Below are positions 47,111 through 62,100 of a stretch of 64,000 bases of DNA, piece after piece. A program made the position numbers and the translations under genes. Position 1 is the stretch's first letter. Every line of letters begins with the position of its first letter. The notes beneath the pieces are model-generated. The model did not search any database. It was not told the DNA's origin and saw only the letters and a list, made by a program, of their open reading frames with translations. Source of the DNA: Balanoglossus misakiensis (taxonomy: Eukaryota > Hemichordata); contig CM082597.2 of the NCBI GenBank assembly GCA_040954595.2, positions 9,052,001 through 9,116,000 on the forward strand. The letters run 5' to 3'.

Positions 47111-50100
47111 TGCAAAGAGGAAAATTTGTCATTTTTTCATGATTTTCCCCCATGATTTTTTTCAAAAATCGACGAAATTTTGAGATTTTGCAAAGTCGAC
47201 GAAAATGTGTCATTTTTTGATGATTTTCACCCGTTTTTTTTCAAAATTTGTCATTTTTTGATGATTTTCACCCATGTTTTTTTTTTTAAAAAATCGACGA
47301 ACCTATGATTTTTTTCAAAATCGACGAAATTTTGTGATTTTACAAAGTCGAAAATTTTGTCATTTTTTGATGATTTTCAACCATGATTTTTTTTCAAAAA
47401 TCGACGAAAATTTGAGATTTTGCAAAGACAAAAATTTGTCATTTTTGATGATTTTTACCCATGATTTTTTTTCAAAAATGGACGAAATTTTGAGATTTTG
47501 CAAAGACGAAAATTTGTCATTTTTTGATGATTTTCACCCATGATTTTTTTTCAAAAATCGACGAAATTTTGAGATTTTGCAAAGAGGAAAATTTGTCATT
47601 TTTTCATGATTTTCCCCCATGATTTTTTTCAAAAATCGACGAAATTTTGTGATTTTACAAAGTCGAAAATTTTGTCATTTTTTGATGATTTTCAACCATG
47701 ATTTTTTTTCAAAAATCGACGAAAATTTGAGATTTTGCAAAGACGAAAATTTGTCATTTTTGATGATTTTTACCCATGATTTTTTTTCAAAAATGGACGA
47801 AATTTTGAGATTTTGCAAAGACGAAAATTTGTCATTTTTTGATGATTTTCACCCATGATTTTTTTTCAAAATTCGACGAAATTTTGAGATTTTGCAAAGT
47901 CGTAAATGTGTCATTTTTTGATGATTTTCACCAGTTTTTTTTTTCAAAATTTGTCATTTTTTCATGATTTTCCCCCATGATTTTTTTCAAAAATCGACGA
48001 AAATTTAAGATTTTGCAAAGACGAAAATTTGTCATTTTTGATGATTTTTACCCATGATTTTTTTTCAAAAATGGACGAAATTTTGAGATTTTGCAAAGAC
48101 GAAAATTTGTCATTTTTTGATGATTTTCACCCATGATTTTTTTTCAAAAAACGACGAAATTTTGAGATTTTGCAAAGAGGAAAATTTGTCATTTTTTCAT
48201 GATTTTCACCCATGATTTTTTTCAAAAATCGACGAAATTTTGAGATTTTGCAAAGAGGAAAATTTGTCATTTTTTCATGATTTTCCCCCATGATTTTTTT
48301 CAAAAATCGACGAAAATTTGAGATTTTGCAAAGACGAAAATTTGTCATTTTTGATGATTTTTACCCATGATTTTTTTTCAAAAATGGACGAAATTTTGAG
48401 ATTTTGCAAAGACGAAAATTTGTCATTTTTTGATGATTTTCACCAATGATTTTTTTTCAAAAAACGACGAAATTTTGAGATTTTGCAGAGGAAAATGTGT
48501 CATTTTTTGATGATTTTCACCCGTTTTTTTTTTCAAAATTTGTCATTTTTTGATGATTTTCACCCATGTTTTTTTTTTAAAAATCGACGAACCTATGATT
48601 TTTTTCAAAATCGACGAAATTTTGTGATTTTACAAAGTCGAAAATTTTGTCATTTTTTGATGATTTTCAACCATGATTTTTTTTCAAAAATCGACGAAAA
48701 TTTGAGATTTTGCAAAGACGAAAATTTGTCATTTTTGATGATTTTTACCCATGATTTTTTTTCAAAAATGGACGAAATTTTGAGATTTTGCAAAGACGAA
48801 AATTTGTCATTTTTTGATGATTTTCACCAATGATTTTTTTTCAAAAATCGACGAAATTTTGAGATTTTGCAGAGAGGAAAATTTGTCATTTTTTCATGAT
48901 TTTCCCCCATGATTTTTTTCAAAAATCGACGAAATTTTGAGATTTTGCAAAGTCGAAAATTTGTCATTTTTTGATGATTTTCACCCATGATTTTTTCAAA
49001 AATTGACGAAATGTTGAGATTTTGCAAATTCGAAAATTTGTCATTTTTTGATGATTTTCACCCGTGATTTTTTTCAAAAATGGACGAAATTTTGAGATTT
49101 TGCAAAGTCGAAAATTTGTCATTTTTTGATGATTTTCACCCATGATTTTTTTTCAAAAATTGACTAAATGTTGAGATTTTGCAAAGTCGAAAATTTGTCA
49201 TTTTTTGATGATTTTCACCCGTGATTTTTTTCAAAAATGGACGAAATTTTGAGATTTTGCAAAGACGAAAATTTGTCATTTTTTGATGATTTTCACCCAT
49301 GATTTTTTTTCAAAAATTGACGAAATTTTGAGATTTTGCAAAGTCGAAAATGTGTCATTTTTTGATGATTTTCACCCGTTTTTTTTTCAAAATTTGTCAT
49401 TTTTGATGATTTTTACCCATGATTTTTTTTCAAAAATGGACGAAATTTTGAGATTTTGCAAAGTCGAAAATGTGTCATTTTTTGATGATTTTCCCCCATG
49501 TTTTTTTTTTTAAATGGACGAAATTTTGAGATTTTGCAAAGACGAAAATTTGATATTTTTTGATGATTTTCACCCATGATTTTTTCAAAAATTGACGAAA
49601 TTTTGAGATTTTGCAAAGTCGAAAATTTGTCATTTTGTGATGATTTTCACACATGATTTTTTTTCAAAAATCGACGAAATTGTGAGATTATGCAAAGACG
49701 AAAATTTGTCATTTTTTGATGATTTTTACCCATGATTTTTTTTCAAAAATGGACGAAATTTTGAGGTTTTGCAAAGTCGAAAATTTGTTATTTTTTGATG
49801 ATTTTCACCCATGTCTTTTTTTAAAAATCGACGAAATTTTGAGATTTTGCAAAGAGGAAAATTTGTCATTTTTTCATGATTTTCCCCCATGATTTTTTTC
49901 AAAAATCGACGAAATTTTGAGATTTTGCAAAGTCGACGAAAATGTGTCATTTTTTGATGATTTTCACCCGTTTTTTTTCAAAATTTGTCATTTTTTGATG
50001 ATTTTCACCCATGTTTTTTTTTTTAAAAAATCGACGAACCTATGATTTTTTTCAAAATCGACGAAATTTTGTGATTTTACAAAGTCGAAAATTTTGTCAT

Positions 50101-53100
50101 TTTTTGATGATTTTCAACCATGATTTTTTTTCAAAAATCGACGAAAATTTGAGATTTTGCAAAGACGAAAATTTGTCATTTTTGATGATTTTTACCCATG
50201 ATTTTTTTTCAAAAATGGACGAAATTTTGAGATTTTGCAAAGACGAAAATTTGTCATTTTTTGATGATTTTCACCAATGATTTTTTTTCAAAAATCGACG
50301 AAATTTTGAGATTTTGCAGAGAGGAAAATTTGTCATTTTTTCATGATTTTCCCCCATGATTTTTTTCAAAAATCGACGAAATTTTGAGATTTTGCAAAGT
50401 CGAAAATTTGTCATTTTTTGATGATTTTCACCCATGATTTTTTCAAAAATTGACGAAATGTTGAGATTTTGCAAATTCGAAAATTTGTCATTTTTTGATG
50501 ATTTTCACCCGTGATTTTTTTCAAAAATGGACGAAATTTTGAGATTTTGCAAAGTCGAAAATTTGTCATTTTTTGATGATTTTCACCCATGATTTTTTTT
50601 CAAAAATTGACTAAATGTTGAGATTTTGCAAAGTCGAAAATTTGTCATTTTTTGATGATTTTCACCCGTGATTTTTTTCAAAAATGGACGAAATTTTGAG
50701 ATTTTGCAAAGACGAAAATTTGTCATTTTTTGATGATTTTCACCCATGATTTTTTTTCAAAAATTGACGAAATTTTGAGATTTTGCAAAGTCGAAAATGT
50801 GTCATTTTTTGATGATTTTCACCCGTTTTTTTTTCAAAATTTGTCATTTTTGATGATTTTTACCCATGATTTTTTTTCAAAAATGGACGAAATTTTGAGA
50901 TTTTGCAAAGTCGAAAATGTGTCATTTTTTGATGATTTTCCCCCATGTTTTTTTTTTTAAATGGACGAAATTTTGAGATTTTGCAAAGACGAAAATTTGT
51001 TATTTTTTGATGATTTTCACCCATGATTTTTTCAAAAATTGACGAAATTTTGAGATTTTGCAAAGTCGAAAATTTGTCATTTTGTGATGATTTTCACACA
51101 TGATTTTTTTTTCAAAAATCGACGAAATTGTGAGATTATGCAAAGACGAAAATTTGTCATTTTTTGATGATTTTTACCCATGATTTTTTTTCAAAAATGG
51201 ACGAAATTTTGAGGTTTTGCAAAGTCGAAAATTTGTTATTTTTTGATGATTTTCACCCATGTCTTTTTTTAAAAATCGACGAAAATTTTGAGATTTTGCA
51301 AAGAGGAAAATTTGTCATTTTTTCATGATTTTCCCCCATGATTTTTTTCAAAAATCGACGAAATTTTGAGATTTTGCAAAGTCGACGAAAATGTGTCATT
51401 TTTTGATGATTTTCACCCGTTTTTTTTTCAAATTTGTCATTTTTTGATGATTTTCACCCATGTTTTTTTTTTAAAAAAATCGACGAACCTATGATTTTTT
51501 TCAAAATCGACGAAATTTTGTGATTTTACAAAGTCGAAAATTTTGTCATTTTTTGATGATTTTCAACCATGATTTTTTTTCAAAAATCGACGAAAATTTG
51601 AGATTTTGCAAAGACGAAAATTTGTCATTTTTGATGATTTTTACCCATGATTTTTTTTCAAAAATGGACGAAATTTTGAGATTTTGCAAAGACGAAAATT
51701 TGTCATTTTTGATGATTTTCACCAATGATTTTTTTTCAAAAATCGACGAAATTTTGAGATTTTGCAGAGAGGAAAATTTGTCATTTTTTCATGATTTTCC
51801 CCCATGATTTTTTTCAAAAATCGACGAAATTTTGAGATTTTGCAAAGTCGAAAATTTGTCATTTTTTGATGATTTTCACCCATGATTTTTTCAAAAATTG
51901 ACGAAATGTTGAGATTTTGCAAATTCGAAAATTTGTCATTTTTTGATGATTTTCACCCGTGATTTTTTTCAAAAATGGACGAAATTTTGAGATTTTGCAA
52001 AGTCGAAAATTTGTCATTTTTTGATGATTTTCACCCATGATTTTTTTTCAAAAATTGACTAAATGTTGAGATTTTGCAAAGTCGAAAATTTGTCATTTTT
52101 TGATGATTTTCACCCGTGATTTTTTTCAAAAATGGACGAAATTTTGAGATTTTGCAAAGACGAAAATTTGTCATTTTTTGATGATTTTCACCCATGATTT
52201 TTTTTCAAAAATTGACGAAATTTTGAGATTTTGCAAAGTCGAAAATGTGTCATTTTTTGATGATTTTCACCCGTTTTTTTTTTCAAAATTTGTCATTTTT
52301 GATGATTTTTACCCATGATTTTTTTTCAAAAATGGACGAAATTTTGAGATTTTGCAAAGTCGAAAATGTGTCATTTTTTGATGATTTTCCCCCATGTTTT
52401 TTTTTTTAAATGGACGAAATTTTGAGATTTTGCAAAGACGAAAATTTGTTATTTTTTGATGATTTTCACCCATGATTTTTTCAAAAATTGACGAAATTTT
52501 GAGATTTTGCAAAGTCGAAAATTTGTCATTTTGTGATGATTTTCACACATGATTTTTTTTCAAAAATCGACGAAATTGTGAGATTATGCAAAGACGAAAA
52601 TTTGTCATTTTTTGATGATTTTTACCCATGATTTTTTTTCAAAAATGGACGAAATTTTGAGGTTTTGCAAAGTCGAAAATTTGTTATTTTTTGATGATTT
52701 TCACCCATGTCTTTTTTTAAAAATCGACGAAATTTTGAGATTTTGCAAAGAGGAAAATTTGTCATTTTTTCATGATTTTCCCCCATGATTTTTTCAAAAA
52801 TCGACGAAATTTTGAGATTTTGCAAAGTCGACGAAAATGTGTCATTTTTTGATGATTTTCACCCGTTTTTTTTTCAAAATTTGTCATTTTTTGATGATTT
52901 TCACCCATGTTTTTTTTTTTAAAAAATCGACGAACCTATGATTTTTTTCAAAATCGACGAAATTTTGTGATTTTACAAAGTCGAAAATTTTGTCATTTTT
53001 TGATGATTTTCAACCATGATTTTTTTTCAAAAATCGACGAAAATTTGAGATTTTGCAAAGACAAAAATTTGTCATTTTTGATGATTTTTACCCATGATTT

Positions 53101-56100
53101 TTTTTCAAAAATGGACGAAATTTTGAGATTTTGCAAAGACGAAAATTTGTCATTTTTTGATGATTTTCACCCATGATTTTTTTTCAAAAATCGACGAAAT
53201 TTTGAGATTTTGCAAAGAGGAAAATTTGTCATTTTTTCATGATTTTCCCCCATGATTTTTTTCAAAAATCGACGAAATTTTGTGATTTTACAAAGTCGAA
53301 AATTTTGTCATTTTTTGATGATTTTCAACCATGATTTTTTTTCAAAAATCGACGAAAATTTGAGATTTTGCAAAGACGAAAATTTGTCATTTTTGATGAT
53401 TTTTACCCATGATTTTTTTTCAAAAATGGACGAAATTTTGAGATTTTGCAAAGACGAAAATTTGTCATTTTTTGATGATTTTCACCCATGATTTTTTTTC
53501 AAAAATCGACGAAATTTTGAGATTTTGCAAAGTCGTAAATGTGTCATTTTTTGATGATTTTCACCAGTTTTTTTTTTCAAAATTTGTCATTTTTTCATGA
53601 TTTTCCCCCATGATTTTTTTCAAAAATCGACGAAAATTTAAGATTTTGCAAAGACGAAAATTTGTCATTTTTGATGATTTTTACCCATGATTTTTTTTCA
53701 AAAATGGACGAAATTTTGAGATTTTGCAAAGACGAAAATTTGTCATTTTTTGATGATTTTCACCCATGATTTTTTTTCAAAAAACGACGAAATTTTGAGA
53801 TTTTGCAAAGAGGAAAATTTGTCATTTTTTCATGATTTTCACCCATGATTTTTTTCAAAAATCGACGAAATTTTGAGATTTTGCAAAGAGGAAAATTTGT
53901 CATTTTTTCATGATTTTCCCCCATGATTTTTTTCAAAAATCGACGAAAATTTGAGATTTTGCAAAGACGAAAATTTGTCATTTTTGATGATTTTTACCCA
54001 TGATTTTTTTTTCAAAAATGGACGAAATTTTGAGATTTTGCAAAGACGAAATTTGTCATTTTTTGATGATTTTCACCAATGATTTTTTTTCAAAAAACGA
54101 CGAAATTTTGAGATTTTGCAGAGGAAAATGTGTCATTTTTGATGATTTTCACCCGTTTTTTTTTTCAAAATTTGTCATTTTTTGATGATTTTCACCCATG
54201 TTTTTTTTTTAAAAATCGACGAACCTATGATTTTTTTCAAAATCGACGAAATTTTGTGATTTTACAAAGTCGAAAATTTTGTCATTTTTTGATGATTTTC
54301 AACCATGATTTTTTTTCAAAAATCGACGAAAATTTGAGATTTTGCAAAGACGAAAATTTGTCATTTTTGATGATTTTTACCCATGATTTTTTTTCAAAAA
54401 TGGACGAAATTTTGAGATTTTGCAAAGACGAAAATTTGTCATTTTTTGATGATTTTCACCAATGATTTTTTTTCAAAAATCGACGAAATTTTGAGATTTT
54501 GCAGAGAGGAAAATTTGTCATTTTTTCATGATTTTCCCCCATGATTTTTTTCAAAAATCGACGAAATTTTGAGATTTTGCAAAGTCGAAAATTTGTCATT
54601 TTTTGATGATTTTCACCCATGATTTTTTCAAAAATTGACGAAATGTTGAGATTTTGCAAATTCGAAAATTTGTCATTTTTTGATGATTTTCACCCGTGAT
54701 TTTTTTCAAAAATGGACGAAATTTTGAGATTTTGCAAAGTCGAAAATTTGTCATTTTTTGATGATTTTCACCCATGATTTTTTTTCAAAAATTGACTAAA
54801 TGTTGAGATTTTGCAAAGTCGAAAATTTGTCATTTTTTGATGATTTTCACCCGTGATTTTTTTCAAAAATGGACGAAATTTTGAGATTTTGCAAAGACGA
54901 AAATTTGTCATTTTTTGATGATTTTCACCCATGATTTTTTTTCAAAAATTGACGAAATTTTTGAGATTTTGCAAAGTCGAAAATGTGTCATTTTTTGATG
55001 ATTTTCACCCGTTTTTTTTTTCAAAATTTGTCATTTTTGATGATTTTTACCCATGATTTTTTTTCAAAAATGGACGAAATTTTAAGATTTTGCAAAGACG
55101 AAAATTTGTCATTTTTTGATGATTTTCACCAATGATTTTTTTTCAAAAAACGACGAAATTTTGAGATTTTGCAGAGGAAAATGTGTCATTTTTTGATGAT
55201 TTTCACCCGTTTTTTTTTTCAAATTTGTAATTTTTTGATGATTTTCTCCCATGATTTTTTTCAAAAATTGACGAAATTTTGAGATTTTGCAAAGTCGAAA
55301 ATTTGTCATTTTTTGATGATTTTCACCCATGATTTTTTTCAAAAATCGACGAAATTTTGAGATTTTGCAAAGTCGAAAATTTGTCATTTTTTGATGATTT
55401 TCCCCCATGTTTTTTTTTTTAAATGGACGAAATTTTGAGATTTTGCAAAGTCGAAAATTTGTCATTTTTTGATGATTTTCCCCATGTTTTTTTTTTTTAA
55501 ATGGACGAAATTTTGAGATTTTGCAAAGTCGTAAATGTGTCATTTTTTGATGATTTTCACCAGTTTTTTTTTCAAAATTTGTCATTTTTTCATGATTTTC
55601 CCCCATGATTTTTTCAAAAATCGACGAAAATTTGAGATTTTGCAAAGACGAAAATTTGTCATTTTTGATGATTTTTACCCATGATTTTTTTTCAAAAATG
55701 GACGAAATTTTGAGATTTTGCAAAGACGAAAATTTGTCATTTTTTGATGATTTTCACCCATGATTTTTTTTCAAAAAACGACGAAATTTTGAGATTTTGC
55801 AAAGAGGAAAATTTGTCATTTTTTCATGATTTTCACCCATGATTTTTTTCAAAAATCGACGAAATTTTGAGATTTTGCAAAGAGGAAAATTTGTCATTTT
55901 TTCATGATTTTCCCCCATGATTTTTTTCAAAAATCGACGAAATTTGAGATTTTGCAAAGACGAAAATTTGTCATTTTTGATGATTTTTACCCATGATTTT
56001 TTTTCAAAAATGGACGAAATTTTAAGATTTTGCAAAGACGAAAATTTGTCATTTTTTGATGATTTTCACCAATGATTTTTTTTCAAAAAACGACGAAATT

Positions 56101-58870
56101 TTGAGATTTTGCAGAGGAAAATGTGTCATTTTTTGATGATTTTCACCCGTTTTTTTTTTCAAAATTTGTAATTTTTGATGATTTTCTCCCATGATTTTTT
56201 TCAAAAATTGACGAAATTTTGAGATTTTGCAAAGTCGAAAATTTGTCATTTTTTGATGATTTTCACCCATGATTTTTTTCAAAAATCGACGAAATTTTGA
56301 GATTTTGCAAAGTCGAAAATTTGTCATTTTTTGATGATTTTCCCCCATGTTTTTTTTTTTAAATGGACGAAATTTTTGAGATTTTGCAAAGACGAAAATT
56401 TGTTATTTTTTGATGATTTTCACCCATGATTTTTTCAAAAATTGACGAAATTTTGAGATTTTGCAAAGTCGAAAATTTGTCATTTTGTGATGATTTTCAC
56501 ACATGATTTTTTTTCAAAAATCGACGAATTGTGAGATTTTGCAAAGACGAAAATTTGTCATTTTTTTGATGATTTTTACCCATGATTTTTTTTCAAAAAT
56601 GGACGAAATTTTGAGGTTTTGCAAAGTCGAAAATTTGTTATTTTTTGATGATTTTCACCCATGTCTTTTTTTAAAAATCGACGAAATTTTGAGATTTTGC
56701 AAAGAGGAAAATTTGTCATTTTTTCATGATTTTCCCCCATGATTTTTTTCAAAAATCGACGAAATTTTGAGATTTTGCAAAGTCGACGAAAATGTGTCAT
56801 TTTTTGATGATTTTCACCCGTTTTTTTTCAAAATTTGTCATTTTTTGATGATTTTCACCCATGTTTTTTTTTTTAAAAAATCGACGAACCTATGATTTTT
56901 TTCAAAATCGACGAAATTTTGTGATTTTACAAAGTCGAAAATTTTGTCATTTTTTGATGATTTTCAACCATGATTTTTTTTCAAAAATCGACGAAAATTT
57001 GAGATTTTGCAAAGACAAAAATTTGTCATTTTTGATGATTTTTACCCATTATTTTTTTTCAAAAATGGACGAAATTTTGAGATTTTGCAAAGACGAAAAT
57101 TTGTCATTTTTTGATGATTTTCACCCATGATTTTTTTTCAAAAATCGACGAAATTTTGAGATTTTGCAAAGAGGAAAATTTGTCATTTTTTCATGATTTT
57201 CCCCCATGATTTTTTTCAAAAATCGACGAAATTTTGTGATTTTACAAAGTCGAAAATTTTGTCATTTTTTGATGATTTTCAACCATGATTTTTTTTCAAA
57301 AATCGACGAAAATTTGAGATTTTGCAAAGACGAAAATTTGTCATTTTTGATGATTTTTACCCATGATTTTTTTTCAAAAATGGACGAAATTTTGAGATTT
57401 TGCAAAGACGAAAATTTGTCATTTTTTGATGATTTTCACCCATGATTTTTTTTCAAAAATCGACGAAATTTTGAGATTTTGCAAAGTCGTAAATGTGTCA
57501 TTTTTTGATGATTTTCACCAGTTTTTTTTTTCAAAATTTGTCATTTTTTCATGATTTTCCCCCATGATTTTTTTCAAAAATCGACGAAAATTTGAGATTT
57601 TGCAAAGACGAAAATTTGTCATTTTTGATGATTTTTACCCATGATTTTTTTTCAAAAATGGACGAAATTTTGAGATTTTGCAAAGACGAAAATTTGTCAT
57701 TTTTTGATGATTTTCACCCATGATTTTTTTTCAAAAAACGACGAAATTTTGAGATTTTGCAAAGAGGAAAATTTGTCATTTTTTCATGATTTTCACCCAT
57801 GATTTTTTTCAAAAATCGACGAAATTTTGAGATTTTGCAAAGAGGAAAATTTGTCATTTTTTCATGATTTTCCCCCATGATTTTTTTCAAAAATCGACGA
57901 AAATTTGAGATTTTGCAAAGACGAAAATTTGTCATTTTTGATGATTTTTACCCATGATTTTTTTTCAAAAATGGACGAAATTTTGAGATTTTGCAAAGAC
58001 GAAAATTTGTCATTTTTTGATGATTTTCACCAATGATTTTTTTTCAAAAAACGACGAAATTTTGAGATTTTGCAGAGGAAAATGTGTCATTTTTTGATGA
58101 TTTTCACCCGTTTTTTTTTTCAAAATTTGTCATTTTTTGATGATTTTCACCCATGTTTTTTTTTTAAAAATCGACGAACCTATGATTTTTTTCAAAATCG
58201 ACGAAATTTTGTGATTTTACAAAGTCGAAAATTTTGTCATTTTTTGATGATTTTCAACCATGATTTTTTTTCAAAAATCGACGAAAATTTGAGATTTTGC
58301 AAAGACGAAAATTTGTCATTTTTGATGATTTTTACCCATGATTTTTTTTCAAAAATGGACGAAATTTTGAGATTTTGCAAAGACGAAAATTTGTCATTTT
58401 TTGATGATTTTCACCAATGATTTTTTTTCAAAAATCGACGAAATTTTGAAATTTTGCAGAGAGGAAAATTTGTCATTTTTTCATGATTTTCCCCCATGAT
58501 TTTTTTCAAAAATCGACGAAATTTTGAGATTTTGCAAAGTCGAAAATTTGTCATTTTTTGATGATTTTCACCCATGATTTTTTCAAAAATTGACGAAATG
58601 TTGAGATTTTGCAAAGTCGAAAATTTGTCATTTTTTGATGATTTTCACCCGTGATTTTTTTCAAAAATGGACGAAATTTTGAGATTTTGCAAAGTCGAAA
58701 ATTTGTCATTTTTTGATGATTTTCACCCATGATTTTTTTTCAAAAATTGACGAAATGTTGAGATTTTGCAAAGTCGAAAATTTGTCATTTTTTGATGATT
58801 TTCACCCGTGATTTTTTTCAAAAATGGACGAAATTTTGAGATTTTGCCAAGACGAAAATTTGTCATTTTT
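47000..58870 (+). repeat. Nested higher-order repeats of 1447 bp and 3.95-5.63 kb
   Basis: Marker blocks at 48824, 50271 and 51719, and at 49413, 50860 and 52309, are spaced 1447-1449 bp. At a larger scale, blocks at 47274, 47619 and 48127 recur at 52907, 53252 and 53760 (5633 bp), and again at 56861, 57206 and 57714 (3954 bp). The 5.6-kb and 3.95-kb spacings differ by more than one 1447-bp unit, consistent with 1447-bp amplification inside the larger repeat. Confidence 0.8.
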
Positions 58871-59159
58871 TGATGATTTTCACCCATGATTTTTTTTCAA
58901 AAATTGACGAAATTTTGAGATTTTGCAAAGTCGAAAATGTGTCATTTTTTGATGATTTTCACCCGTTTTTTTTTCAAAATTTGTCATTTTTTGATGATTT
59001 TCACCCGTGATTTTTTTCAAAAATGGACGAAATTTTGAGATTTTGCAAAGACGAAAATTTGTCATTTTTTGATGATTTTCACCCATGATTTGTTTTCAAA
59101 AATCGACGAAATTTTGAGATTTTGCAAAGAGGAGAATTTGTCATTTTTTCATGATTTTC

Positions 59160-62100
59160 CCCCATGATTTTTTTCAAAAATCGACGAAATTTTGAGATTT
59201 TGCAAAGTCGAAAATTTTGTCATTTTTTGATGATTTTCAACCATGATTTTTTTTCAAAAATCGACGAAAATTTGAGATTTTGCAAAGATGAAAATTTGTC
59301 ATTTTTGATGATTTTTACCCATAATTTTTTTTCAGAAATGGACGAAATTTTGAGATTTTGCAAAGACGAAAATTTGTCATTTTTTGATGATTTTCACCCA
59401 TGATTTTTTTTCAAAAATTGACGAAATTTTGAGATTTTGCAAAGTCGAAAATTTCTCATTTTTTGGTGCATTTTCACCCATGACTTTTTTTCAAAAATCG
59501 ACGAAATTGTGAGATTTTGCAAAGTCGAAAATTTGTCATTTTTTGATGATTTTCACCCATGATTTTTATTCAAAATTGACGAAATTTTTAGATTTTGCAA
59601 AGTCGAAAATTTGTCATTTTTTCATGATTTTCCCCCATGATTTTTTTCAAAAATCGACGAAATTTTGAGATTTTGCAAAGTCGACGAAAATGTGTCATTT
59701 TTTGATGATTTTCACCCATTTTTTTTCAAAAATCGACGAAATTTTGAGATTTTGCAAAATCGAAAATTTGTCATTTTTTGATGATTTTCCCCCATGATTG
59801 TTTTTTAAAAATGGACGAAAGTTTGAGATTTTGCAAAGACGAAAATTTGTCATTTTTGATGATTTTTACCCATGATTTTTTTTCAAAAATGGACGAAATT
59901 TTGAGATTTTGCAAAGACGAAAATTTGTCATTTTTTGATGATTTTCACCCATGATTTGTTTTCAAAAATCGACGAAATTTTGAGATTTTGCAAAGTCGTA
60001 AATGTGTCATTTTTTGATGATTTTCACCCGTTTTTTTTAAATTTGTCATTTTTTGATGATTTTCACCCATGTTTTTTTTAAAAAAATCAACAAAATTTTG
60101 AGATTTTGCAAAGTCGAAAATTTGTCATTTTTTGATGATTTTCACCGATGATTTTTTTCAACAATCGAAAAAATTTTGAGATTTTGCAAAGTCGAAAATT
60201 TGTCATTTTTTGATGATTTTCACCCATGATTTTCTTCAAAAATCGACGAAATTTTGAGATTTTGCAAAGTCGAAAATTTGTCATTTTTTTGATGATTTTC
60301 ACCCATGATTTTTTTCAAAAATCGACGAAATTTTGAGATTTTGCAAAGTCGAAAATTTGTCATTTTTTGATGATTTTCACCCATGATTTTTTTCAAAATT
60401 GACGAAATTTTGAGATTTTGCAAAGTCGAAAATTTCTCATTTTTTGGTGCATTTTCACCCATGATTTTTTTTCAAAAATCGACGAAATTGTGAGATTTTG
60501 CAAAGTCGAAAATTTGTCATTTTTTGATGATTTTCACCCATGATTTTTATTCAAAATTGACGAAATTTTGAGATTTTGCAAAGTCGAAAATTTGTCATTT
60601 TTTCATGATTTTCCCCCATGATTTTTTTCAAAAATCGACGAAATTTTGAGATTTTGCAAAGTCGACGAAAATGTGTCAGTTTTTGATGATTTTCACCCAT
60701 TTTTTTTCAAAAATCGACGAAATTTTGAGATTTTGCAAAATCGAAAATTTGTCATTTTTTGATGATTTTCCCCCATGATTGTTTTTTAAAAATGGACGAA
60801 AGTTTGAGATTTTGCAAAGACGAAAATTTGTCATTTTTGATGATTTTTACCCATGATTTTTTTTCAAAAATGGACGAAATTTTGAGATTTTGCAAAGACG
60901 AAAATTTGTCATTTTTTGATGATTTTCACCCATGATTTTTTTTCAAAAATCGACGAAATTTTGAGATTTTGCAAAGTCGTAAATGTGTCATTTTTTGATG
61001 ATTTTCACCCGTTTTTTTTTTAAATTTGTCATTTTTTGATGATTTTCACCCATGTTTTTTTTAAAAAAATCGACGAACCTATGATTTTTTTCAAAATCGA
61101 CGAAATTTTGTGATTTTACAAAGTCGAAAATTTTGTCATTTTTTGATGATTTTCACCAATGATTTTTTTTCAAAAATCGACGAAATTTTGAGATTTTGCA
61201 GAGAGGAAAATTTGTCATTTTTTCATGATTTTCCCCCATGATTTTTTTCAAAAATCGACGAAATTTTGAGATTTTGCAAAGTCGAAAATTTGTCATTTTT
61301 TGATGATTTTCACCCGTGATTTTTTTCAAAAATGGACGAAATTTTGAGATTTTGCAAAGACGAAAATTTGTCATTTTTTGATGATTTTCACCCATGATTT
61401 TTTTTCAAAAATCGACGAAATTTTGAGATTTTGCAAAGAGGAGAATTTGTCATTTTTTCATGATTTTCCCCCATGATTTTTTTCAAAAATCGACGAAATT
61501 TTGAGATTTTGCAAAGTCGAAAATTTTGTCATTTTTTGATGATTTTCAACCATGATTTTTTTTCAAAAATCGACGAAAATTTGAGATTTTGCAAAGATGA
61601 AAATTTGTCATTTTTGATGATTTTTACCCATAATTTTTTTTCAGAAATGGACGAAATTTTGAGATTTTGCAAAGACGAAAATTTGTCATTTTTTGATGAT
61701 TTTCACCCATGATTTTTTTTCAAAAATTGACGAAATTTTGAGATTTTGCAAAGTCGAAAATGTGTCATTTTTTGATGATTTTCACCCGTTTTTTTTTCAA
61801 AATTTGTCATTTTTTGATGATTTTTACCCATGATTTTTTTTCAAAAATGGACGAAATTTTGAGATTTTGCAAAATCGAAAATTTGTTATTTTTTGATGAT
61901 TTTCACCCATGTCTTTTTTTTAAAAATCGACGAAATTTTGAGATTTTGCAAAGAGGAAAATTTGTCATTTTTTTCATGATTTTCCCCCATGATTTTTTTC
62001 AAAAATCGACGAAATTTTGAGATTTTGCAAAGTCGAAAATTTGTCATTTTTTGATGATTTTCACCCGTGATTTTTTTCAAAAATGGACGAAATTTTGAGA